Origin: Oscillospiraceae bacterium
GTDB taxonomy: Bacteria; Bacillota; Clostridia; UMGS1810
NCBI GenBank assembly: GCA_015069015.1
Contig: SVJK01000002.1
Span: 16,141 to 80,140, forward strand
Direction: 5' to 3'
DNA length: 64,000 bases
Shown here piece by piece: positions 31,711-41,184 of the stretch (position 1 is the stretch's first letter; each line of letters starts with the position of its first letter). Position numbers and translations under genes: made by a program. The notes under the pieces were generated by a model, which saw only the letters and a list, made by a program, of their open reading frames with translations, searched no databases and was not told the DNA's origin.

Positions 31711-31775
31711 TAGAAATTCATTGTCTGTGATTGTTTATAAACAGAGTAATCAACACCATATGACACACGCAAAAA

Positions 31776-31802
31776 AGGTGCAGAATATCTGCACCTTTTA
31801 AT
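31776..31802. terminator. Terminator for rpmB
   Basis: AAAGGTGCAGaatatCTGCACCTTTT, short hairpin with flanking A/T runs. Confidence 0.75.
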
Positions 31803-31827
31803 AGTGTTTTAATTTTTGATTGAATAC

Positions 31828-32016
31828 TCAGATAGCTCTGGTAACCTTGTTTGAACGAAGACAACTTGTGCAAACATTGATTTTTTTGGGAGCTCCGTTA
31901 ACAAGAGCACGAACACGTCTTACGTTAGCCTTCCATGTTCTGTTTGATCTTCTGTGTGAGTGGCTCACCTGAATGCCAAAAGCAACACCTTTACCACATA
32001 CTTCACATTTTGCCAT
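31828..32016 (-). CDS. rpmB: 50S ribosomal protein L28
   Basis: MAKCEVCGKGVAFGIQVSHSHRRSNRTWKANVRRVRALVNGAPKKINVCTSCLRSNKVTRAI; start trimmed to 32016 after aggaggtgc. Confidence 0.96.
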   Translation of the reverse strand: MAKCEVCGKGVAFGIQVSHSHRRSNRTWKANVRRVRALVNGAPKKINVCTSCLRSNKVTRAI

Positions 32017-32231
32017 ATATATGCACCTCCTAATTGGTTTTGACTCATTCATAAAACAAGAGATATTATAGCAGAAAAACTTTGTAAATGCAAGCATTTT
32101 TTTGAATTTTTTTGAAATTAATTAAAATATGGTACTTTTTAGCAAAATTATTAAAAAATTTTTGTAAAACTATTTGAAAATACATAAAAATAGTGTATAA
32201 TATTAAAGACAATACAAAAGGAGGTATCTTT

Positions 32232-33176
32232 ATGGGTGATTTTAAATTTAGCGTAAGTCTTGGAAAAATTGTTGATGAGTTTAAACTTGAACCCGTATGT
32301 GTATCCGAAAATTATGAAAAGATTAAAATAGTAACAAACGAAATTAACCGTCCAAGTTTGCAGATTGCCGGTTTTTTTGACTATTTCTATAATGACCGTA
32401 TTCAGATTATGGGAAGAGTTGAATTTTCATATCTTGAAAAACTTTCATCACAGGAAAGATATGTTGCCCTTGAAAGACTTTTTGAAAAACATATTCCCTG
32501 CGTGATTGTGAGTCACAATATGGAAGTTCCCGAAGAGATGATTGAACTTGCTCAAAAATACACTACCCCTGTTCTGAGAACCGAAAATACCACGTCAAGA
32601 TTTATGAGCGCTCTCATTGCATTTTTAAATGTTGAACTTGCGCCGAGAATCACAATGCATGGCGTGTTGGTTGAAGTTTATGGTGAAGGTATTCTTCTTT
32701 TGGGAGACAGCGGTGTCGGTAAAAGCGAAGCGGCAATAGAACTTGTAAAAAGAGGACACCGTCTTGTAGCAGATGATGCGGTTGAAGTAAAGAGAGTGTC
32801 TGACATTTCACTTCTCGGCTCTGCCCCTGATGTTATAAGACACTTCATAGAACTTCGGGGTATCGGTATTGTTGACGTTAAAATGATATTTGGTATCGGT
32901 GCTGTAAAAAATGTTGAAAAGATAGATTTTGTCATAAACCTTGAACTGTGGCAGGACAAAAAGCAGTATGACCGTCTGGGACTTACAACTGAGTATATGG
33001 ACATTCTCGGAATTAAAATTCCGTCGATCACAGTTCCTGTAAAACCGGGAAGAAACCTTGCAGTTGTAATTGAGGTTGCCGCAATGAACAACCGTCAGAA
33101 AAAGATGGGCTATAACGCTGCAGAGGCACTTAACAACAAACTTATGTCCCAGATGGGATTGGAAGAAGACGAATAA
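32232..33176 (+). CDS. hprK: HPr kinase/phosphorylase
   Basis: VLVEVYGEGILLLGDSGVGKSEAAIELVKRGHRLVADDAVEVKR; ELRGIGIVDVKMIFGIGAV. Confidence 0.96.
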   Translation: MGDFKFSVSLGKIVDEFKLEPVCVSENYEKIKIVTNEINRPSLQIAGFFDYFYNDRIQIMGRVEFSYLEKLSSQERYVALERLFEKHIPCVIVSHNMEVPEEMIELAQKYTTPVLRTENTTSRFMSALIAFLNVELAPRITMHGVLVEVYGEGILLLGDSGVGKSEAAIELVKRGHRLVADDAVEVKRVSDISLLGSAPDVIRHFIELRGIGIVDVKMIFGIGAVKNVEKIDFVINLELWQDKKQYDRLGLTTEYMDILGIKIPSITVPVKPGRNLAVVIEVAAMNNRQKKMGYNAAEALNNKLMSQMGLEEDE

Positions 33177-33199
33177 TAATATGGAATTCGGAGGTAAAA

Positions 33200-34147
33200 A
33201 TGTATTATATAGGAATAGACCTTGGCGGAACAGGAGCAAAGGCAGGAGTTGTTACCGAAGACGGTAAAATAATTGCCAAATCCACCGCATCAACAAAAGG
33301 TGTTGAAGGATATGAAAATATTGTAAAAGTTATGGCAGATATAACATATGATGTTATTGAAAAAGCCAATATAACAAAAGATGATATAAAAAGCATAGGA
33401 ATAGGATGTCCCGGTTCAATTGACGATAAAAACGGAATTGTGTATTATTCCAACAACATAGTTATGGAAAATGCCCCTGTTGTCGATGAAATGAAAAAGC
33501 ATATTGACAAACCTATATACATTGGCAACGATGCAAACTGCGCAGCCCTTGGCGAATATTGGGCATTCAAAGACGACGAAATGAAAAATTTTGTGCTAAT
33601 AACTCTTGGCACGGGAGTTGGCGGCGGCGTAATCCTTGATGGCAAACTCTACACAGGCTTCAATGGTGTTGCAGGAGAACTTGGTCACACCATAATTGAA
33701 ATGGACGGCGAAGCCTGCAGTTGCGGAAGAAGGGGATGCTGGGAGGCATATGCATCTGCCACCGCCCTTATAAGAGACACTGAAAGAGCGGCAAAAGAAA
33801 ATCCTGACTCTGTCTTAAATAAGATGATTTGCGAAAATGATGGCAAAGCCAACGGAAAAATGCCTTTTGATGCAGCCATGATGGGAGATGAGGCAGGGAA
33901 AAAAGTTGTTAATAACTATGTTAAGTATCTTGGTGAAGGTCTTACAGATATGATAAACATCTTCCAGCCAACTCTCATTGCCATTGGCGGTGGAGTGAGC
34001 AATCAGGGAGATAATCTCGTAAAACCCCTTGAAGAATATGTATATCCGAGGGTATACGGCGCAGGCCTTACCCCTGCAACAAAAATTGTAACAGCATCCC
34101 TTGGAAATGACGCAGGTATTATCGGTGCGGCATTTTTGGGAAAATAA
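33200..34147 (+). CDS. ROK family glucokinase
   Basis: YYIGIDLGGTGAKAGVV..., TLGTGVGGGVILDGKLYTGFNGVAGELGHTIIEMDGEACSCGRRGCWEAYASATAL. Confidence 0.93.
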   Translation: MYYIGIDLGGTGAKAGVVTEDGKIIAKSTASTKGVEGYENIVKVMADITYDVIEKANITKDDIKSIGIGCPGSIDDKNGIVYYSNNIVMENAPVVDEMKKHIDKPIYIGNDANCAALGEYWAFKDDEMKNFVLITLGTGVGGGVILDGKLYTGFNGVAGELGHTIIEMDGEACSCGRRGCWEAYASATALIRDTERAAKENPDSVLNKMICENDGKANGKMPFDAAMMGDEAGKKVVNNYVKYLGEGLTDMINIFQPTLIAIGGGVSNQGDNLVKPLEEYVYPRVYGAGLTPATKIVTASLGNDAGIIGAAFLGK

Positions 34148-34152
34148 AGGAC

Positions 34153-35091
34153 GTGGACAGTATCATTAGCATAACTGAAATCAGGAAATCAGCGGAAAAT
34201 GAAATACCCGACATTGACATTTTGTTTGATGAACCAATGGAAAATCACACATCATTTCGCATAGGCGGTAAGGCGGATATTTTTGTTGATGTGAAAAAAG
34301 AAGAGGATATTATAAATTCTGTTTCATTTTTCAAAAAACATAATATTGATTTTACCGTCATAGGAAACGGCTCAAATCTTCTTGTTTCCGACCTTGGAAT
34401 TGAGGGTGCGGTAATACGCATCGGCAAATCCTATGCAAAGACTGAGATTGACGGAGAATTTATAAAAGCAACTTCAGGCACGCTTTTGTCAAAAATCGCA
34501 TCCGTTGCTCTGGAGAATTCCCTTTCCGGTTTTGAATTTGCATCGGGAATCCCGGGAACTCTTGGAGGCGCTCTTGTTATGAATGCAGGAGCATACGGTG
34601 GAGAAATGAAAGATGTGACAGTGGAGACAAAATATGTAAATTCAAAAGGTGAAATATGCACCGTGACAGGCGATGAACACAAATTTTCATACCGTCACAG
34701 CCGTTTTTCAGATGGGGATATTATCCTTTCTTCAATCCTGAAACTAAATCACGCAAACAAAGATGAGATAAAAGAGACAATGCACTCTCTTGCATCAAAA
34801 AGGAGAGAAAAACAACCCCTTGAATACCCCAGCGCAGGAAGCACATTTAAAAGACCTGAAGGATATTTTGCGGCAAAGTTGATTGACGATTCCGGGTTGA
34901 GAGGTTTTTCAATAGGTGGGGCAAAGGTATCAGATAAACATTGCGGATTTGTCATAAATTCCGATAATGCCACCTGCCGTGATGTTTTGCTTGTCATGAA
35001 ACACGTAAGAGAAACCGTCAAAGAAAAATTTGGTGTCACTCTTGAACCTGAGGTGAGATTCCTCGGGAGAACTATGGACGTGGAAATATAA
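34153..35091 (+). CDS. murB: UDP-N-acetylmuramate dehydrogenase
   Basis: NHTSFRIGGKADIFV, TVIGNGSNLLVSD, GFEFASGIPGTLGGALVMNAGAYGGEMKD, YPSAGSTFKRPEGYFAAKLID. GTG start. Confidence 0.95.
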   Translation: MDSIISITEIRKSAENEIPDIDILFDEPMENHTSFRIGGKADIFVDVKKEEDIINSVSFFKKHNIDFTVIGNGSNLLVSDLGIEGAVIRIGKSYAKTEIDGEFIKATSGTLLSKIASVALENSLSGFEFASGIPGTLGGALVMNAGAYGGEMKDVTVETKYVNSKGEICTVTGDEHKFSYRHSRFSDGDIILSSILKLNHANKDEIKETMHSLASKRREKQPLEYPSAGSTFKRPEGYFAAKLIDDSGLRGFSIGGAKVSDKHCGFVINSDNATCRDVLLVMKHVRETVKEKFGVTLEPEVRFLGRTMDVEI

Positions 35092-35138
35092 ACTCTAAAA
35101 AAGAGAACTTTTTCACGGTCAAAGAAAGGAATTTTGTT

Positions 35139-36068
35139 ATGTCTTTTTCATCTGACGTGAAAAACGAAATTATAAATCAAAAAGAAAAAACGAAAAAACA
35201 ACGCATAGCAATGCTTGCAGGGCTTTTATGCTTTGGAGCAAAACTTTCCGAGTCTGAATCGGGCATAACTTTCAAGTTTTCCACAGAAAATCCGAAAATA
35301 GCCCGAAAAATGTACAGCCTCATAAAAAATGACTGTGAGATAAAGACAGAACTGAGAGTTTTCAGAGGAAAAACCGTTGTATATTTTGTTATGTTGGAGG
35401 ACACTCTTGAAATAAACGATCTTTTTCACACGGCGGGACTTTTAAAAAGAGGACAAGACATATCAGACAGTCCCGTGTTTCTTATCAACAAAGATTTCAT
35501 AAAGGAAATGCCTGAGAAAAAGGCATTTATTAAGGGCGCTTTTCTTGCATCAGGCTCGGTAATTACCCCGCAGAAAAACTGCCATCTTGAATTTGCCACT
35601 TCCCATCAGCGTCTCGCAACTCAGATGGCACAACTTTTGGAAGAATTCGAACTTGGTGCAAAAATTGCAATGAGAAAATCCAATTATGTGGTATATTTCA
35701 AAAACAATTCAGATGTGGCAGACGTTCTCACAATACTTGGTGCCTATGATGCTTTAATGGAATATCATAACATAAAGATAATGAAAGAAATGAGAAACAC
35801 AGTTAACAGGAAAATCAACTGTGATAATGCAAATATGAGCAAAATGATAGAAGCCTCAATGCGTCAGGTTGAAGCAATAGAAAAACTTGACCGTCTTGGA
35901 GTCTTGTCAAAACTTTCTCAGTCACTTCGTGAAATTGCTGAAGTAAGATTAAAATATAAAGAACTTGATTTAAAAGAACTGGGGCAAAAATTAAATCCGC
36001 CAATCGGCAAATCAGGCGTTAATCATCGCCTCAGAAAACTCATAGAAGAGGCGGAAAAATATAATTGA
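35139..36068 (+). CDS. whiA: DNA-binding protein WhiA
   Basis: SFSSDVKNEI..., KAFIKGAFLASGSVITPQKNCHLEFAT, NCDNANMSKMIEASMRQVEAIEKL, LRKLIEEAEK. Confidence 0.95.
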   Translation: MSFSSDVKNEIINQKEKTKKQRIAMLAGLLCFGAKLSESESGITFKFSTENPKIARKMYSLIKNDCEIKTELRVFRGKTVVYFVMLEDTLEINDLFHTAGLLKRGQDISDSPVFLINKDFIKEMPEKKAFIKGAFLASGSVITPQKNCHLEFATSHQRLATQMAQLLEEFELGAKIAMRKSNYVVYFKNNSDVADVLTILGAYDALMEYHNIKIMKEMRNTVNRKINCDNANMSKMIEASMRQVEAIEKLDRLGVLSKLSQSLREIAEVRLKYKELDLKELGQKLNPPIGKSGVNHRLRKLIEEAEKYN

Positions 36069-36080
36069 AGAGGAGCATAA

Positions 36081-39000
36081 ATGGGAACATTCACACATTT
36101 GCATCTTCACACTCAATACAGTCTTTTAGATGGCGCAGCAGAGATTTCAAAAACTCTTGAAAGAGTGAAGAATCTGGGAATGGATTCTGTGGCAATAACA
36201 GACCACGGAGTTATGTATGGCGTCATAGAGTTTTACACAAAGGCTGTATCAATGGGAATAAAACCAATCATTGGCTGCGAGGTCTACACTGCACCCCGCA
36301 GCCGTTTCAACAAAGATGCCGGAATTGATAAAGGATACGGGCATCTTGTTTTGCTGTGCAAAAATGAAACAGGCTACAAAAATCTCCTCTCTTTAGTTAC
36401 AAAATCCAATACAGAAGGTTTTTATTATAAACCAAGGGTTGACACGGAACTTTTAAAATTACATTCGGAAGGTCTCATTGCTCTTTCGGGATGCCTCAGA
36501 GGTGATGTGGCAACTGCATATTTAAAATACGGATATGATTATGCTTTAAAAAAAGCGTTGGAGTTTAAAGATATATTTGAAAAGGATTCATTTTATCTTG
36601 AAATACAAAACCACGAAATAGAAGAAGAAAAACTTGTTGCACACTCACTTTTAAAAATATCATCTGAAACAGGTATTGGTCTTGTTGCCACAAATGACGT
36701 TCACTATGTTCAAAAAGAAGACGCCCTCATGCAGGATGTCTTAACTTGCATACAGACAGGGAAAAAACTTTCCGACACCGACAGGCTGAAAATGGAGGGG
36801 GAGGAATATTACCTGAAAAGTCCCAAAGAGATGTCAGAACTTTTTTCAGGATTTCCAGGTGCCATAGAGAATACTCAAAAAATAGCATCAATGTGTAATC
36901 TTACAATTGACACTTCAAAAATACATCTTCCAAGCATTGAAATTGACACAAATCTTTCTCACAGTCAGTATCTTAAAAATCTGTGTATAGACGGCCTTAA
37001 AAGAAAATATGAAAACCCGTCAAATGAACTTTTTGAAAGACTTGACTATGAACTCGGTGTCATAGATTCAATGGGATATACAGACTATTTTCTCATTGTC
37101 TGGGACTTTGTGGATTTTGCAAGAAAAAACAGGATTTCCGTTGGTCCCGGAAGAGGATCTGCAGCAGGCAGTCTTGTTTCATATTGCCTTGATATAACAC
37201 AGGTTGATCCCATAAAGTACAATCTTTTGTTTGAGCGTTTCCTGAACCCCGAAAGGGTGACAATGCCTGATATAGACATAGACTTTTGCTATAAAAGAAG
37301 AGATGAAGTAAGAGAATATGTGGCAAGAAAATATGGTGAAACCAAAGTTGCCCAGATAATAACTTTCGGAACTCTGGCTGCCAAAGCCGCCATAAAAGAC
37401 GTGGGAAGAGTCATGGGTGTTCCCCTTTCAGTTACATCAAAAATATCGTCTCTTGTGCCAAATGTGTTGCAGATAAAACTTAAAGATGCCATAAAAGATT
37501 CTGACGAACTCGGCAGAATGTACAGAAGTGATACTGAAATAAAAAAACTTCTCGACACAGCCATGAAACTTGAGGGATTTCCGAGAAACTCATCAACCCA
37601 TGCGGCAGGTGTTGTAATAGGGGATGTGCCTTTAACAAACTATGTTCCCCTTCAATCGGGCGATGGCGGACTTTTAACTCAATATCCAATGTCAGATCTT
37701 GAAAAAATCGGACTTTTGAAAATGGATTTTCTGTCTCTGCGCAATCTCACCATTATTGATGACTGCGTTGAAATGATAAATAAAAAAACGGATGTTGAAT
37801 TTTCAATCGAAAATATTCCCACAGACGATAAAAAAACCTTTGAACTTATTCAAAAAGGTGATACAGACGGAGTCTTTCAACTTGAAAACCCAGGACTGCA
37901 GACCTTTATGAGAAAATTTATGCCAAAGACATTGGAAGATATTGTTGCAACAACATCTCTCTACCGCCCCGGTCCTATGGATCAACTGCCTCAGTTTCTG
38001 GAAAATGTAAAAAATCCCGAAAAAATAGTATATAAGCATCCTCTTTTAAAACCGATTCTTAAATCAACCTATGGTGTTGTGGTATATCAGGAACAGGTAA
38101 TGAAAATTGTACGTTCTCTCGGTGGATATTCCCTTGGAAGAGCCGACCTTGTGAGACGTTCAATGGCAAAGAAAAAGTTTGAGGAAATGGTAAAGGAAAA
38201 AGATATTTTCATAAATGGTCTTGAAGAGAATGGAAAAGTTGTTGTTGAAGGTGCAAAAAGGCGGGGAATAGACGAAAAAACCGCAGAGGAAATATTTGAC
38301 TCTCTCATTGATTTTGCAAACTACGCTTTCAATAAATCCCACGCTGCCTGTTATGCACTTGTGGCATATCGCACAGCCTATCTCAAAGCACACTATCCCA
38401 CATTCTACCTTGCATCGGTTCTTAAAAACTATGCCGGCTATATAACGAAAGCAGTAAAATACATCTCTTCGTTTAAAAAATATTCCATAAACGTCTTGCC
38501 GCCCGATGTCAACAAAAGCACCGCTCATTTTTCACCTGAGGGCAAAGATGTCCGTTTCGGTCTTTGCTGGCTGAAAAACGTTGGAGACAGATTCCCCTCT
38601 CAGATAGAAAAAGAGAGAAGCATTAACGGCGAATTCACATCTTTTGAAGACTTTGCCAAAAGAATGTCATCTTATGATATGAACAAAAGAGCAATTGAAT
38701 CCATGATAAAATGCGGATGTTTCGATTCTCTTCATCCAAATCGAAAGTCTCTTGTCTATAGTTATGAATCAATTGTTGACAGAGAACTCGGCATTGCGAA
38801 AAGTCAGGGTATCGGGCAAATCGACTGGTTTTCCATGGGGGTTGAGGAAGAAACCTACAGTGCAAAAAAAGTTGAGTGTCAGGACTTTTCAAAAGAGGAC
38901 AAACTTAACCTTGAATATGAGTATTCGGGAATGTATTTTTCAGGGCATCCCCTTGATTCTTATCGCATAAAAGTTGAAGCATTCAGCACATGCACAAGTT

Positions 39001-39515
39001 CCGATGTTTCCGAGGGGACAATTCCGGATTCTGAAAAGGTCACCATTTGCGGAAAAATAGGGAACATAACCCAAAGAAGAGCAAAATCCGGCAGATTTAT
39101 CACCAATATGACACTTTCCGATTTTTCGGGACAATGCAATGTAATATCCTTTGATAATGCAGTGTCAAAATATGAAAATGTCATATATGACGGTGCCGTT
39201 GTGTGCCTGAGTGCAGTGTTTTCAAAATCCGATGAAGAAAAAGAGGGCGAACTCCTTTTAAACAGTGCATATCTTTTAAACAAGCTTACCATTGGACCTG
39301 ATAAGTCTTTGTATGTAAGAACAGATAAAAAAAGCAACTTTTCAACTCTTAAAAAACTTTTTGAAAAGTATCCCGGTGAAAGCAACCTCATAATATATTT
39401 TAAAGATACAAACGAAGTGGTGCGTTCAGATAAATCTCACAGGGTGAGTATATGTGATGAACTTCTTTCGCTTCTTTCAGATTATGTCGGAAAAGATGAT
39501 ATAAAAGTGAGATGA
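36081..39515 (+). CDS. dnaE: DNA polymerase III subunit alpha
   Basis: FTHLHLHTQYSLLDGAAEI (PHP), VGPGRGSAAGSLVSYCLDIT, PDIDIDFCYKRRDEV, QEQVMKIVRSLGGYSLGRADLVRRSMAKK. Confidence 0.97.
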   Translation: MGTFTHLHLHTQYSLLDGAAEISKTLERVKNLGMDSVAITDHGVMYGVIEFYTKAVSMGIKPIIGCEVYTAPRSRFNKDAGIDKGYGHLVLLCKNETGYKNLLSLVTKSNTEGFYYKPRVDTELLKLHSEGLIALSGCLRGDVATAYLKYGYDYALKKALEFKDIFEKDSFYLEIQNHEIEEEKLVAHSLLKISSETGIGLVATNDVHYVQKEDALMQDVLTCIQTGKKLSDTDRLKMEGEEYYLKSPKEMSELFSGFPGAIENTQKIASMCNLTIDTSKIHLPSIEIDTNLSHSQYLKNLCIDGLKRKYENPSNELFERLDYELGVIDSMGYTDYFLIVWDFVDFARKNRISVGPGRGSAAGSLVSYCLDITQVDPIKYNLLFERFLNPERVTMPDIDIDFCYKRRDEVREYVARKYGETKVAQIITFGTLAAKAAIKDVGRVMGVPLSVTSKISSLVPNVLQIKLKDAIKDSDELGRMYRSDTEIKKLLDTAMKLEGFPRNSSTHAAGVVIGDVPLTNYVPLQSGDGGLLTQYPMSDLEKIGLLKMDFLSLRNLTIIDDCVEMINKKTDVEFSIENIPTDDKKTFELIQKGDTDGVFQLENPGLQTFMRKFMPKTLEDIVATTSLYRPGPMDQLPQFLENVKNPEKIVYKHPLLKPILKSTYGVVVYQEQVMKIVRSLGGYSLGRADLVRRSMAKKKFEEMVKEKDIFINGLEENGKVVVEGAKRRGIDEKTAEEIFDSLIDFANYAFNKSHAACYALVAYRTAYLKAHYPTFYLASVLKNYAGYITKAVKYISSFKKYSINVLPPDVNKSTAHFSPEGKDVRFGLCWLKNVGDRFPSQIEKERSINGEFTSFEDFAKRMSSYDMNKRAIESMIKCGCFDSLHPNRKSLVYSYESIVDRELGIAKSQGIGQIDWFSMGVEEETYSAKKVECQDFSKEDKLNLEYEYSGMYFSGHPLDSYRIKVEAFSTCTSSDVSEGTIPDSEKVTICGKIGNITQRRAKSGRFITNMTLSDFSGQCNVISFDNAVSKYENVIYDGAVVCLSAVFSKSDEEKEGELLLNSAYLLNKLTIGPDKSLYVRTDKKSNFSTLKKLFEKYPGESNLIIYFKDTNEVVRSDKSHRVSICDELLSLLSDYVGKDDIKVR

Positions 39516-39556
39516 AAAATACCGTCTTTATATCATATAGAGTTTGTTTGTAGGGG

Positions 39557-39570
39557 CAATTCACGAATTG
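39557..39570. repeat. Short palindromic motif within an intergenic-repeat-like GTAGGGGCAATTCACGAATTGTC
   Basis: CAATTC-ac-GAATTG directly after taggggc. Confidence 0.3.
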
Positions 39571-39744
39571 TCTGAAAAACATATTGGTTTTATGATGTGA
39601 AAATATCGAGAAAACGAAAGAATTTTTATTTCTAACTTAACAAAACCATAGTAAAGAATGTCGAATCTTGACGAAATAAAAGGACTTTGTGAGATTTCAG
39701 AAATGATACATATATTTTTTATGTAAAAACTACAGATTACTTAA

Positions 39745-39784
39745 AAATCACCCTCAAAAGTTTTGCTTTTGGTGGTGATTTTTT
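39745..39784 (+). terminator. Rho-independent terminator in the dnaE-pfkA intergenic region
   Basis: AAATCACCctCAAAAGttttgCTTTTGgtGGTGATTTTTT. Confidence 0.75.
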
Positions 39785-39961
39785 GTGTAGAAAAAAATAA
39801 CTGAGATAAACTTATAACAAAAATAATAATAAACTAATAAACACTTGATTTTTGTGGGAAAATAGTATATACTAAGTAAGATATTATGCAGTTTTATGTA
39901 TTTTTGTAAATTAAAGTCACAATATATGTATGGAATATTGTCGTAAACAGGAGGAATATAC

Positions 39962-40960
39962 ATGGAAATTAAGACAATAGGAGTTCTCACATCAGGCGGT
40001 GATGCCCCCGGTATGAATGCCGCAATCCGTGCCATTGTAAGATATGGTCTTTCTTGCGGATTCAGAATGGTTGGTGTTGAAAGAGGGTATCACGGACTTT
40101 TAAGAGGAGAGTTCAAAGAACTCACCGCTGCAAGTGTGAGCGATCTTATTCAAAGAGGAGGAACAATTCTTCAGACTGCAAGAAGCAAGGCTTTTGCAAC
40201 ACCTGAAGGAATCGAACAGGCATCAAAACTTGCAAAGGAATACGGACTCGATGCTCTGATTGTTATTGGCGGTGACGGTTCTTTCAGAGGTGCCCATAAA
40301 CTCAGCGAAACAGGAATAAACACAATCGGTATTCCCGGAACAATTGACAATGATATATCCTGCACAGAATATACAATAGGCTATGACACAGCACTCAACA
40401 CAGCGATGGAAGCAGTTGACAAAATCAGAGATACTGCAACAAGTCATCAGAGGTGCTCTCTCATTGAAGTAATGGGAAGAAATGCAGGCTATATTGCTGT
40501 TGATGTTGCCCTTGCAACAGGTGCAGAAATGGTTCTCATTCCTGAAAGAGATAAACATTGTCCCAAAGTTGAACTTGTCAACCGTATTGTTGAAGATATC
40601 AGGCAGAGTCAGAAAGTTGGCAAAAAACACCACATCGTTATCATTGCTGAAGGTGTCGGAGGTTCTCAGGAACTTGCCCAAATGATAGAGGAATGCACAG
40701 AAGTTGAAACAAGAGCAACAGTTCTCGGTCATATCCAAAGAGGCGGAAGCCCCACAATCCGTGATCGTGTGTATGCCGCTAAGATGGGAAAAATGGCGGT
40801 AGACCTTTTGAAAGAGGGCAAAACAAACCGTGTTGTAGTTGTGCAAAACGGTAAACTTACAGATGTGGATATCACTGAAGGTCTCGAAATGAAAAAAAAT
40901 GTTTCAGAGTTTGATTATGAACTTGTAGGAAGTCTTTCAAGAAATATTCAGAATTGCTGA
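39962..40960 (+). CDS. pfkA: 6-phosphofructokinase
   Basis: IGVLTSGGDAPGMNAAIRAIVRYG, GGDGSFRGAHKLSE, GIPGTIDNDISCTEYTIGYDTALNTAMEAVDKIRDTATSHQR. Confidence 0.97.
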   Translation: MEIKTIGVLTSGGDAPGMNAAIRAIVRYGLSCGFRMVGVERGYHGLLRGEFKELTAASVSDLIQRGGTILQTARSKAFATPEGIEQASKLAKEYGLDALIVIGGDGSFRGAHKLSETGINTIGIPGTIDNDISCTEYTIGYDTALNTAMEAVDKIRDTATSHQRCSLIEVMGRNAGYIAVDVALATGAEMVLIPERDKHCPKVELVNRIVEDIRQSQKVGKKHHIVIIAEGVGGSQELAQMIEECTEVETRATVLGHIQRGGSPTIRDRVYAAKMGKMAVDLLKEGKTNRVVVVQNGKLTDVDITEGLEMKKNVSEFDYELVGSLSRNIQNC

Positions 40961-40979
40961 TACGGAGACGTGAGATAAA

Positions 40980-41162
40980 ATGACAAAAATACTGGCAGGC
41001 ATTCTCATAGTCGTAGGTGCTATTTTAACATATCTTTCAAAAAAGATTGCACAATTCATATGGAAAGAAACCGTTGATACGGCAGATGAGAAAAATATAT
41101 ATGTGAAACTTTCGGGACTTGTGCTAATCATCATTGCAGTGGTGATTACGGCACTTTCCTGA
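40980..41162 (+). CDS. Small hypothetical membrane protein (60 aa, two TM segments)
   Basis: MTKILAGILIVVGAILTYLSKKIAQFIWKETVDTADEKNIYVKLSGLVLIIIAVVITALS; tightly placed between pfkA and valS on the same strand. Confidence 0.6.
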   Translation: MTKILAGILIVVGAILTYLSKKIAQFIWKETVDTADEKNIYVKLSGLVLIIIAVVITALS

Positions 41163-41184
41163 TTTAACAAGGAGAAATGTTTAA

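Noticed and set aside
39541-39580. Complete mobile repeat element
   Set aside because: Only one short palindromic fragment is present; no second copy or terminal repeats in this window.
40961-41184. T-box riboswitch upstream of valS
   Set aside because: The gap is filled by a small ORF and is too short; no T-box sequence (TGGNACCGCG-like) was seen.
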